From an uncultured Eubacteriales bacterium (lineage in GTDB: Bacteria; Bacillota; Clostridia; UBA1381; UMGS1253), in assembly GCA_902492065.1 (NCBI GenBank), contig CABUKE010000003.1, forward strand, positions 124,001 to 188,000: a stretch of DNA of 64,000 nucleotides, written 5' to 3'. Made by a program: the position numbers and the translations under genes. This document shows, in pieces, positions 10,423-17,386 of the stretch (positions within the stretch are counted from its first letter, which is position 1; every line of letters begins with the position of its first letter). A model generated the notes under the pieces. It was not told the origin of the DNA. It saw nothing but the letters and a program-made list of their open reading frames with translations, and ran no database searches.

Positions 10423-10494
10423 AGGTTCAATAAACATAACGGAACAAAAGCCGAAAGGCTTTTGAACCTAAGTTGTGTTTATTATACCACATAC
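10423..10494 (-). repeat. Promoter-hairpin module, copy B (xylA-proximal)
   Basis: Read on the minus strand, this copy holds TATGTGGTATAATAA, then a hairpin with stem 10446-10452/10457-10463 and a GAAA (plus strand) loop, then ATTGAACC. An outer 8-bp arm (10423-10430 with 10462-10469) extends the structure. The -10 hexamer is at 10481-10486, but I see no convincing -35. Together with copy A it looks like a duplicated unit of the xylA leader. Confidence 0.5.
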
Positions 10495-10523
10495 GCAAGG
10501 CGCAGAATGTGCCGCAGCGGTGC

Positions 10524-10590
10524 GGTTCAATGTTCTCCAAGGCGGTTTCGCCTTGTGAGGTTATTATACCATACCGCATAACAAAAGCAA
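10524..10590 (-). promoter_or_regulatory. xylA promoter and promoter-hairpin module, copy A
   Basis: On the minus strand TTGCTT (10585-10590), a 16-nt spacer and TATAAT (10563-10568) form a good sigma-A promoter. The expected start is at the base of a 7-bp hairpin (10538-10544 with 10549-10555), which would lie at the very 5' end of the xylA transcript and is followed by ATTGAACC. The same order of elements recurs about 80-100 bases downstream as copy B. The 359-base gap between xylA and the DUF362 gene holds nothing else I recognise except that gene's own promoter area. Confidence 0.6.
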
Positions 10591-10731
10591 CGAATTTTCT
10601 TGTTTGCTTTTGGACAAAAATTGCGCTTTTCAAAAACTGCTTTTTTCTCTTAGCCTCTGTACAAGGAATCCGAATTATGGTAAAATAATATTGTTGTCAC
10701 ATAAGAAATTTTATGTCTGGAGGGATAAAAA

Positions 10732-11847
10732 ATGGGACCATCTAAGGTATATTTTACGTCCATGCATACACATTTAAATGAAGGGCTTCCGGCCAAATTG
10801 CAGCGTCTGATAAAGACGGCCGGGATTGGAAACATCAACTTTAAAGACCAGTATGCGGCAATCAAGCTCCACTTTGGCGAGCCGGGTAACTTTGCTTTCC
10901 TGCGCCCCAACTATGCCGCCGCGGTGGCGGACGTTGTACGCGAGCTTGGCGGAAAGCCGTTTCTAACCGACTGCAACACACTGTATGTCGGCGGACGCAA
11001 AAACGCGCTCGACCATATCGAATCTGCGTATAAAAACGGCTTCACCCCCTATACGACCGGCTGTCATGTCATTATTGCAGACGGCCTGAAGGGAACGGAT
11101 GAAACGCTCATCCCCGTTGAGGGTGGCGAATATGTCAAAGAGGCAAAAATTGGCCATGCCATAGCGGACGCGGATATTATTATTTCGCTCAACCACTTTA
11201 AAGGGCACGAAAATGCCGGCATGGGCGGTGCACTCAAAAACCTCGGCATGGGCTGCGGCTCCCGCGCAGGTAAGATGGAAATGCACAGCGCCGGTACGCC
11301 AGTGGTAGATCAGTCGCTCTGTATCGGCTGTGGGCGGTGCCATAATATCTGCGCCCACGACGCCGCAACATTGACGAACCGCAAAGCGTCAATCGACCCG
11401 GTTAAATGTGTCGGGTGCGGACGGTGCATCGGCGTCTGTCCTGTTGACGCTGTACAGCCGCAATTTGACGAGGCGTTTGACGTAATGAACAAAAAGATTG
11501 CAGAATATACAAAGGCGGTCCTCGCCGGGAAGCCGCACTTCCACATTTCGCTCGTCATTGACGTATCGCCCTACTGCGACTGCCACGCAGAAAACGATAT
11601 TCCGCTCGTTCCTGACGTTGGGATGTTTGCATCCTTCGACCCGGTTGCACTCGATCTCGCCTGTGCAGACGCAGTCAACCGTCAGCCTGTCATGCGGGGC
11701 AGTATGCTCGACCATGGGGAGCATAGCGACAGCCATGACGACCACTTTACTGCCGCATTTCCAGACACAAACTGGCGCGTCTGCACACAGCACGCTGCAA
11801 AAATTGGAATCGGCAGTCTGGAGTATGAACTGATAGAAGTCAAATAA
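10732..11847 (+). CDS. DUF362 family 4Fe-4S protein
   Basis: A 371-residue cytoplasmic protein with an N-terminal DUF362 domain (about 1-190; ISLNHFKGHENAGMGGALKN is the family signature) and a two-cluster ferredoxin segment. The clusters are bound by CIGCGRCHNIC (about 197-207) and CVGCGRCIGVCP (about 227-238), each with the CxxCxxCxxxC spacing. The C-terminal third returns to DUF362-like sequence. Members are presumed redox or Fe-S proteins, but no reaction is established. A GGAGGG site precedes the ATG. It is followed closely by an ECF transporter S-component and a DUF1893 gene, probably one operon. Confidence 0.85.
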   Translation: MGPSKVYFTSMHTHLNEGLPAKLQRLIKTAGIGNINFKDQYAAIKLHFGEPGNFAFLRPNYAAAVADVVRELGGKPFLTDCNTLYVGGRKNALDHIESAYKNGFTPYTTGCHVIIADGLKGTDETLIPVEGGEYVKEAKIGHAIADADIIISLNHFKGHENAGMGGALKNLGMGCGSRAGKMEMHSAGTPVVDQSLCIGCGRCHNICAHDAATLTNRKASIDPVKCVGCGRCIGVCPVDAVQPQFDEAFDVMNKKIAEYTKAVLAGKPHFHISLVIDVSPYCDCHAENDIPLVPDVGMFASFDPVALDLACADAVNRQPVMRGSMLDHGEHSDSHDDHFTAAFPDTNWRVCTQHAAKIGIGSLEYELIEVK

Positions 11848-11861
11848 AGGAGAGTATGCGA

Positions 11862-12407
11862 ATGAAACCATCTCAGCACACGCAAACCTTAAAATTATGT
11901 ACCGGCGCGCTTCTGCTCGCGGCAGGGATTCTGCTCCCACAGGTCTTTCATATGATTGGCGGGCAGGCAATGGGCGGTATTTTGTTGCCCATGCACCTGC
12001 CTGTGTTCATCGCCGGGCTGCTGCTTGGGCCGTTTTATGGTTGTGCCATTGGAATAATTACGCCGATTATCAGCTTCTTTGTCACCGGGATGCCCCCGGC
12101 AGGTAAGCTCCCGTTCATGCTCATCGAGCTTTTGACCTATGGGCTGGCGGCTGGGCTCCTGCGCAAAAAAAACGTCAATATTTACGTAAGCCTGATTCTG
12201 GCACAGATTGCAGGCCGCGCGGCAAATGCGCTCGCGCTTGTATTTGCCACTTATGTCCTCCAGCTTAACGTACCGGCTGTTATCACAGTTGGGACGGCAG
12301 TCGTAACGGGAATCCCGGGACTGATTCTCCAGCTTGTCCTTGTTCCCGCAGTCGTAATCCTGATAGAAAGGGTGCTGCATCTTGGAAACAAACCTGCAAA
12401 TCTGTAA
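11862..12407 (+). CDS. ECF transporter substrate-binding (S) component
   Basis: A very hydrophobic protein of about 181 residues with five to six membrane spans, in the ECF_trnsprt superfamily. It would capture a vitamin or similar micronutrient for a shared EcfA-EcfA'-EcfT module, which is not in this window. LLPMHLPVFIAGLLLGP and TPIISFFVTGMPP are the recognisable conserved stretches; substrate cannot be told from them. AAAGGAG ends 9 bases before the ATG at 11862 but only 3 before the ATG at 11856, so the later start is preferred. It follows the DUF362 gene by 14 bases and overlaps the next gene by 26. Confidence 0.8.
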   Translation: MKPSQHTQTLKLCTGALLLAAGILLPQVFHMIGGQAMGGILLPMHLPVFIAGLLLGPFYGCAIGIITPIISFFVTGMPPAGKLPFMLIELLTYGLAAGLLRKKNVNIYVSLILAQIAGRAANALALVFATYVLQLNVPAVITVGTAVVTGIPGLILQLVLVPAVVILIERVLHLGNKPANL

Positions 12408-12816
12408 AGATATCTTGTTAGAAAACGATACATACACATGTGTCGTGAAAAAGGGAGAAACAATTCTGCATTCCGAGGCGCGCGGCATTGCGCCGCTGCT
12501 CGGTTGGCTTGAAGCGGATAAAAACGCGCTCCACGGCGCGTATATTGCTGACAAAGTGATTGGTAAGGCCGCCGCCATGCTAATGGTTTACGGCGGTGCC
12601 GTACAGGTTTATGCTGCTGTGATTAGCGAACCGGCGGCAGATTGTTTTGAAAAAAACGGGATTGCGTATACTTACGACCGTAAGGTAGACCATATCGTTA
12701 ACCGCGCGGGTGACGGCATGTGCCCGATGGAGCAATGCTGTCTTACGATTGATTCGCCCGAGGAGGCGTACCGTGCGCTCAAGCAAAAGCTTGCCGATAT
12801 GAAAAAGAAGGCATAA
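12382..12816 (+). CDS. DUF1893 domain protein
   Basis: A 144-residue soluble protein matching the DUF1893 family, whose characterised structure, as I recall, has a deaminase-like fold. Recognisable segments are GIAPLLGWLE, GKAAAMLMVYGGA and DGMCPMEQ; two or three cysteines near the C-terminus could bind a metal. The biochemical role is unknown. The start is a TTG with AAAGGGTG 7 bases upstream, inside the 3' end of the ECF gene, so translation is likely coupled. Its place behind a ferredoxin-like DUF362 gene and a micronutrient transporter hints at cofactor or metal handling, which is inference. Confidence 0.8.
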   Translation: METNLQICKDILLENDTYTCVVKKGETILHSEARGIAPLLGWLEADKNALHGAYIADKVIGKAAAMLMVYGGAVQVYAAVISEPAADCFEKNGIAYTYDRKVDHIVNRAGDGMCPMEQCCLTIDSPEEAYRALKQKLADMKKKA

Positions 12817-12852
12817 AAAACCCTGTCAGGAATTCTCCTGACAGGGTTTTTT
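12815..12852. terminator. Bidirectional terminator, DUF1893 / DUF368
   Basis: A perfect 17-bp stem (12815-12831 with 12836-12852) has a 4-nt loop, with A6 and T6 flanks that overlap the DUF1893 stop codon. It serves both convergent genes. Confidence 0.95.
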
Positions 12853-12861
12853 CATCCATCA

Positions 12862-13662
12862 TCAAGCTTCGTTTTTCGATAGAAAATAAATGGCTGCGAA
12901 GCCTGCCGCCGCGGTCAAAATACACCACAAAATGTCCCATCCATACGGCACGCCCGGAAATACCTGTATCACAGAGCCAAGTACAAACCCTAAAATAATC
13001 AGGTACGTCGGCTTTGGATAGCGCACCATCGCCGCCTCCAGCAGCCGCGTTGTGAGCAGGATTCCCCCTACAAGGCCAATCCCCAACGGAATCAGGGATA
13101 CAAACTGCAAGCTGCCAAGCGCCGCCATCACTGTTTCATACAACCCCATCAACAGGAGCATATACGAAACGCTGATTCCCGGCAGTACCAGCGCAATCGA
13201 CACAATAACGCCGCCGATAATCTGAATTACATACCCCCATATGCCCTCCGGTGGCGCGGAAAAAAGCGTGCTTGGCATAAAAGCGAACGACAAAACCAAT
13301 ACGATTCCCAAAATCAGATACACAAACGTACCGGCTGTCGGCCGCCGCACCTGCGCCTTCCGGTAAATCATCGGAATACTGCCGGCTACTGCACCCATAA
13401 AAAAGTACATGACCGGCTTTTCAAACATGTCAATCAAGGCCAGAAGCGGCTTTGCGCACAGCACCATACCGGAAAGGCTTCCGAGCAGGAACAGCAAAAG
13501 AAACAGCAGGTTTTTCTTTTTGAAAAACGAGCTGACCGCCGCAATCAAATCCTGATAAATCCCCAGTATCATCGCCATGGAACCGCCGCTCACCCCCGGC
13601 ACAAGCATGGTCGCACCGATACAAAATCCCTTTATAATTGTTTTAATAGGCTTTATTTTCAT
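12862..13662 (-). CDS. DUF368 membrane protein, probable polyprenyl-phosphate translocase
   Basis: A 266-residue polytopic membrane protein (about eight hydrophobic segments). GATMLVPGVSGGSMAMILGIY at 17-37 and VLPGISVSYMLLLMG around 160-175 are the two pseudo-symmetric GxSG-type repeats of DUF368. Members of this family (PopT) have been shown to recycle undecaprenyl phosphate across the cytoplasmic membrane, so a role in cell-wall lipid carrier flipping is likely. It lies 104 bases beyond kdgK behind a probable terminator, so it is probably not part of the sugar operon. Confidence 0.85.
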   Translation of the reverse strand: MKIKPIKTIIKGFCIGATMLVPGVSGGSMAMILGIYQDLIAAVSSFFKKKNLLFLLLFLLGSLSGMVLCAKPLLALIDMFEKPVMYFFMGAVAGSIPMIYRKAQVRRPTAGTFVYLILGIVLVLSFAFMPSTLFSAPPEGIWGYVIQIIGGVIVSIALVLPGISVSYMLLLMGLYETVMAALGSLQFVSLIPLGIGLVGGILLTTRLLEAAMVRYPKPTYLIILGFVLGSVIQVFPGVPYGWDILWCILTAAAGFAAIYFLSKNEA

Positions 13663-13711
13663 ACTGAATAACTCCGTGAAAAATTTTATTCTCCTTCTTC
13701 CGGCTCATACC

Positions 13712-13742
13712 GTAAAAGAAAGGGGGCCGAACCTTCCGCCCC
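13712..13742 (-). terminator. Probable terminator after kdgK
   Basis: On the minus strand a GC-rich hairpin (13738-13742 with 13723-13727, with part of the loop able to pair) is followed by CTTTCTTTTAC. It separates kdgK from the DUF368 gene. Confidence 0.5.
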
Positions 13743-13766
13743 GTCCCCTGTTCTTCATGTTTTCGT

Positions 13767-14789
13767 TTATCTCTGCACGCGACCGGACCCATCGCCGCCG
13801 GCAAGCGCAGTAACTTCTCCTACACTCATCAGGTTGAAGTCGCCCTCAATCGTATGCTTGAGGCACGACGCTGCAACGGCAAACTCGATCGTATCCTGCA
13901 TCGAATAATCCGACAAAAGCGCATAGATCAGCCCGCCGCCAAAGCTGTCTCCGCCGCCGACACGGTCAACGATATTGATGGTATACTTTTTGGACTTATA
14001 GAAGTCCTTCCCATCGTAGAGCATAGCAGCCCAGTTGTTCACCGACGCGGAAATACTCTCGCGCAGCGTGATGGCAACCTTCTTTACGCCAAACTTGTCT
14101 ACAAGCTGCTTTGCAACATCCTGATATCCAGCGTCGGAAATCTTCCCACTCGTAATATCCGTGCCGGACGCGCTGATGCCGAATACCTTTTCCGCATCCT
14201 CCTCATTTGCAATCAAAACGTCGACATAGCCCATCAGCTCGCCCATGACCTTGCCCGCCTTTTCGCTCGTCCAGAGCTTCTTGCGGAAGTTGAGGTCGCA
14301 GCTTACCTGCACGCCGGCGTCCTTTGCCGCCTTGCACGCCTCGAGGCACAGCGCCGCGCAATCGTCGGAGAGCGCCGGCGTAATGCCCGTAAAGTGGAAC
14401 CAGTCCGCCCCGTCGAAAATCTTCTTCCAGTCAAAGTCCCCGCTCTTTGCCTCTGCAATCGCGGAATGCGCCCGGTCGTAAAGCACCGTTGACGCACGCT
14501 GGGACGCGCCCTTTTCCACAAAGTAAATCCCGAGCCGGTCGCCGCCGCGCACAATCTCGCTCGTGTCGACGTCATACTTCTTCAGTTCTGCCACGCACGC
14601 ATCGCCAATCCCATTTTTCGGGATTTTTGTCACAAATTTTGCGTCCATGCCATAGCCGGCCAGAGATACGGCAACATTTGCCTCGCCGCCGCCAAACGTC
14701 ATCTCCAGCTCCTGCGCCTGCTTAAACCGCTTATACCCCGGCGTTTGCAGCCGCAGCATAATCTCGCCGAATGTTACAATCTTTTTCAT
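13767..14789 (-). CDS. kdgK: 2-keto-3-deoxygluconate kinase (PfkB family)
   Basis: A 340-residue ribokinase-type sugar kinase. The N-terminus VTFGEIMLRLQTPG and the substrate-site FGGGEANVAVSLAGYG (32-47) match KDG kinases. The C-terminal ATP-site signature is seen as DRVGGGDSFGGG (about 272-283; the usual catalytic GAGD is GGGD here). It phosphorylates 2-keto-3-deoxygluconate, giving the substrate of the aldolase encoded just upstream. The gap between eda and kdgK is 43 bases and both are leftward, so they form an operon for the shared end of uronate catabolism (pectin, alginate or glycosaminoglycan-derived sugars). Confidence 0.9.
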   Translation of the reverse strand: MKKIVTFGEIMLRLQTPGYKRFKQAQELEMTFGGGEANVAVSLAGYGMDAKFVTKIPKNGIGDACVAELKKYDVDTSEIVRGGDRLGIYFVEKGASQRASTVLYDRAHSAIAEAKSGDFDWKKIFDGADWFHFTGITPALSDDCAALCLEACKAAKDAGVQVSCDLNFRKKLWTSEKAGKVMGELMGYVDVLIANEEDAEKVFGISASGTDITSGKISDAGYQDVAKQLVDKFGVKKVAITLRESISASVNNWAAMLYDGKDFYKSKKYTINIVDRVGGGDSFGGGLIYALLSDYSMQDTIEFAVAASCLKHTIEGDFNLMSVGEVTALAGGDGSGRVQR

Positions 14790-14832
14790 TCTCTTTTCCT
14801 CCGCATCTTGTTTTTTATCCGTTCAGGCCAGC

Positions 14833-15477
14833 TTATTTTGCACGCGCCGCCTTGATATTTTCGATAAATTTCTGCCCAATTTTTGTAATGCTCTCGTAGT
14901 CGCCCGTCTTAGCGCCGGCTGTGAGGCAGCTCCCCGCGCCGACTGCAACCGCGCCAGCCTTGATCCAGTCGCCCACATTGTCCGCGTCCACGCCGCCGGT
15001 CGGCATAATTTTCACATACGGCAGCGGCCCGCGAATCGCCTTGATCATCTTCGGCCCCATCACGTCGCCCGGGAACAGCTTCAGGATATCTGCACCGGCC
15101 TCCATCGCCTCGATTGCCTCGCGGATGGTCATAATGCCCGGCATATAGGGAACGCGGTAGCGATTGCAAAGTTTCGCCGTTTCCGCGCTGAAATACGGGC
15201 TTACGATAAACTGCGCGCCGTTTAAGATGGCAATACGCGCCGTTTCCGGGTCAAGCACCGTACCCGCGCCCAGAATGATCTGCTCCGCCGAATATGTAGC
15301 CGCAAGCTCCGCAATAACCTTGTCCGCCTGCGGAACGGTGAAGGTCATCTCAATTGCTGCGACGCCGCCCTCGATGCACGCGTCCGTAATCTTTCTCGCC
15401 TGCTGCGCCGACTCCGCGCGGACAACCGCGACAAGTCCAACTTCCTGAATTTTTTGCAACACTGTTTCTTTGTCCAT
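14833..15477 (-). CDS. eda: KDPG/KHG aldolase
   Basis: A trimeric class I aldolase of about 214 residues that splits 2-keto-3-deoxy-6-phosphogluconate into pyruvate and glyceraldehyde-3-phosphate. Visible motifs are VAVVRAESAQQA, AIEMTFTVP (Glu near 40), ILGAGTVLD, AQFIVSPYFS (substrate site), LKLFPGDVMGP (Schiff-base Lys in LKLFP) and MPTGGV. The GTG at 15483 has AAAGGAG only 2 bases away, while the ATG at 15477 has it 8 bases away, so the ATG is taken as the start. It heads the eda-kdgK operon. Confidence 0.95.
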   Translation of the reverse strand: MDKETVLQKIQEVGLVAVVRAESAQQARKITDACIEGGVAAIEMTFTVPQADKVIAELAATYSAEQIILGAGTVLDPETARIAILNGAQFIVSPYFSAETAKLCNRYRVPYMPGIMTIREAIEAMEAGADILKLFPGDVMGPKMIKAIRGPLPYVKIMPTGGVDADNVGDWIKAGAVAVGAGSCLTAGAKTGDYESITKIGQKFIENIKAARAK

Positions 15478-15500
15478 GTTCACTGCTCCTTTATCAAATT

Positions 15501-15557
15501 GTTTAATAAACCAAAATTTAACGATTCTATTATACTACAATGCTTTTTTATATGCAA
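15501..15557 (-). promoter_or_regulatory. eda-kdgK promoter with candidate operator
   Basis: On the minus strand TTGCAT (15552-15557), 17 nt, TATAAT (15529-15534) is a strong sigma-A match. Just downstream of the expected start lies the inverted repeat GTTTAATAAAC (15501-15511) inside a longer AT-rich dyad. It is well placed for a repressor such as a KdgR- or LacI-type protein. The operator is inference. Confidence 0.7.
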
Positions 15558-15606
15558 CCCGAAACTACACAGGATTTGCTTTTTTCTTTAGTTTTTCACC
15601 TTCTGC

Positions 15607-15635
15607 TTGACGAACACCCCTGTTTTCTGTATAAT
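15607..15635 (+). promoter_or_regulatory. queT promoter
   Basis: TTGACG (15607-15612), a 17-nt spacer and TATAAT (15630-15635) form a near-consensus sigma-A promoter. The leader is only about 35 nt, too short for a known preQ1 aptamer, and I see none. Confidence 0.85.
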
Positions 15636-15675
15636 TGTTATGTTTATGTCAAACACGGCAGAAGGGAGTTCAAAC

Positions 15676-16182
15676 ATGAAAAACTTTAACGCAAAACATA
15701 TGGCCTACGGTGCAATTATCGCCGCTATCTATGCCGCCTGTTCGCTGCTGCCCGGCATTTCTGCCATCAGCTACGGGCCGGTCCAGTTCCGCATTGCCGA
15801 GGCACTTATGCTGCTGTGCCTGTTTTCGCCATCGGCAGTGGCAGGCGTAACAGTCGGCTGCTTTATTGCAAATATATTTACACCAATGGGGGCCAATATG
15901 TTCGACCTCGTATTCGGCACGGGCGCGACGCTACTCGCCGCTCTGACGACCTATCTTTGCCGCGGCTTTTTTACAAAGCGTATCTGGCTAGCACCATTGC
16001 CAACCGCATTATTCAACGCGCTCATTGTCGGGAGTTACCTTCCGTTGCTTATGACGGACGAGCCGGTTGCAATCTGGTACTGTATGCTGACCGTTGGACT
16101 CGGCGAGCTTGTCGTAGGCTATGTGCTCGGGATTCCGCTGGCCAAATTCGCGCAGAAAAAGAACCTGTTTGGCCGGAAATAG
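15676..16182 (+). CDS. queT: QueT-type ECF transporter S-component (queuosine precursor uptake)
   Basis: A 168-residue membrane protein with about five spans. The N-terminal AIIAAIYAACSLL and the segment ISYGPVQFRIAEALMLL match QueT, the S-component believed to import queuosine precursors. AGVTVGCFIANIF and the run near NALIVGSYLPLL are also typical. A longer reading frame reaches back to 15607, but that position is inside the promoter. AGAAGGGAG lies 8 bases before the ATG at 15676, which fixes the start. It converges with the YkvI-like gene, leaving only 2 bases between the stop codons. Confidence 0.88.
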   Translation: MKNFNAKHMAYGAIIAAIYAACSLLPGISAISYGPVQFRIAEALMLLCLFSPSAVAGVTVGCFIANIFTPMGANMFDLVFGTGATLLAALTTYLCRGFFTKRIWLAPLPTALFNALIVGSYLPLLMTDEPVAIWYCMLTVGLGELVVGYVLGIPLAKFAQKKNLFGRK

Positions 16183-16184
16183 GC

Positions 16185-17213
16185 TTACTTTTCCGACAGC
16201 ATCCGCACCCCGTCGGCTAATACATATACAATCAGCACAAGGCCGAGATAGCCAAAAATGGAATACACATTTTGCACAATGCTGGAAAAGCCGAGTGTTA
16301 AAACCGGACAGCTCACCGCAATCAAAACGACGATTGCGGTGAGTTTTTTTATCCGGAATGTATGGCGCAGCCACTCCAAAACGCCGTACCCGCAAGAAAT
16401 TGCCGTTGTAAACATGGAAAAGTAAAGCACAACGCTGTATAAAATCCGCATGACATCGCCGCGCCGCGCCACGATTGTAAGAAACGGCATTTCTCCGAGT
16501 TCGACTTTGCCATAGTAGAGTCCAATTGCCGCCCAGATGGCAAGCGCAATGATAAAAAGCGCCGCGCCGCCTATCACCGCAGCGCCGAGCGCGACGCGCT
16601 TTTTCGTCACCATCTGCCGCATCTGCGACAGGATCACGATTGCGGTCAGCAGGTTATACGACGCATAAATCAGGGCAGACACAATATAGTTGCCGCACAG
16701 CTTCGATAGAATGCCGCTCCCAAACACCGCCGTGTCACGGAATACGAACGATACAACGCCAAGCACAAACAACGAAACTGCCATAATGGGGGCCAACACA
16801 GCATTGACTGCTAAAATTCCCTTTAAGTCGAAAAAAAACACCACAGCGCAGGCAAGCAGCATCGCCGCCATGCCGTAAATCGGCGCGACACCAAAACCAC
16901 TCAAAAACAGCTCGCCGCTTCCTGCTGCCATCGTGCAGAAGGAGGCCAGCATGAACAGCGTCACACAAAGTTTAATAAACCCGCACATCCGCCGCCCGGC
17001 GATACAGCGCAGATATTCGTCAAAGCTTTCCAGTCCGTTCCGCTCCGTGCGCAAAAGCACGCAGAGTGCGCACAGGATAAACAAAACACATACAAGTAAA
17101 AGGCCATACAGGCTTTGCTTGCCATAGATCACAAAGTAGCTGAGTATCTCCTGCCCGGACGCAAATCCCGCCCCGATGACAGTCGCTACATAGGTTCCCG
17201 CAATCAAAAGCAT
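16185..17213 (-). CDS. YkvI-like membrane carrier
   Basis: A 342-residue polytopic membrane protein (about ten spans). It begins MLLIAGTYVATVIGAGFASG with QEIL next, a glycine-rich first helix shared by YkvI-type proteins of spore formers, which resemble amino-acid/sodium symporters of the LeuT-like fold. Substrate is unknown. The frame extends upstream to 17303, but that extension is poor in conserved sequence. GAAGGA lies about 10 bases before the ATG at 17213. The dipicolinate synthase genes are divergent neighbours. The 3' part of this gene contains the terminator of convergent queT. Confidence 0.72.
   Translation of the reverse strand: MLLIAGTYVATVIGAGFASGQEILSYFVIYGKQSLYGLLLVCVLFILCALCVLLRTERNGLESFDEYLRCIAGRRMCGFIKLCVTLFMLASFCTMAAGSGELFLSGFGVAPIYGMAAMLLACAVVFFFDLKGILAVNAVLAPIMAVSLFVLGVVSFVFRDTAVFGSGILSKLCGNYIVSALIYASYNLLTAIVILSQMRQMVTKKRVALGAAVIGGAALFIIALAIWAAIGLYYGKVELGEMPFLTIVARRGDVMRILYSVVLYFSMFTTAISCGYGVLEWLRHTFRIKKLTAIVVLIAVSCPVLTLGFSSIVQNVYSIFGYLGLVLIVYVLADGVRMLSEK
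16312..16350 (+). terminator. queT terminator embedded in the antisense strand of the YkvI-like gene
   Basis: A perfect 12-bp stem (16312-16323 with 16332-16343), an 8-nt loop and seven Ts (16344-16350) lie 130 bases past the queT stop codon. They sit entirely inside the coding sequence of the convergent gene. On the other strand the T tract is an A tract before the stem, so it is not a terminator for that gene. Confidence 0.85.
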
Positions 17214-17321
17214 ATTTTTTAAATCCTTCAAATCACCACATCCATCTCTGCTTTGCCGTCGTGCGGCTGCACTTTGTATATTACTATGGATTGCGGCCTT
17301 CAAATATTACTGGCACACACG

Positions 17322-17350
17322 CACAAAAGGCTGCCCCCCGACATAAAATA
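17322..17350 (+). promoter_or_regulatory. Candidate sigma-K promoter of dpaAB
   Basis: CACA (17322-17325), 16 nt, then CATAAAATA (17342-17350) fit the sigma-K pattern mACm-N16-CATAnnnTA. The dipicolinate synthase operon is a mother-cell sigma-K target in Bacillus. Its start codon follows 37 bases later. No sigma-A promoter is evident in this position. Confidence 0.7.
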
Positions 17351-17386
17351 GGATTGCATGACGATTTCGTTTTGGAGGTTTTGAAT

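Noticed and set aside
8786..10465. A 559-codon rightward open frame opposite xylA and xylB
   Set aside because: It is antisense to two unmistakable genes, its product is Arg/His/Leu-rich without any family motif, and it has no ribosome binding site. It is a shadow created by codon bias.
15607..15675. Longer N-terminus for QueT
   Set aside because: The proposed start coincides with the -35 hexamer of a near-consensus promoter, and a good ribosome binding site points to 15676.
15636..15675. preQ1 riboswitch before queT
   Set aside because: The leader is too short and lacks the C-rich loop and A-rich tail of the preQ1 classes.
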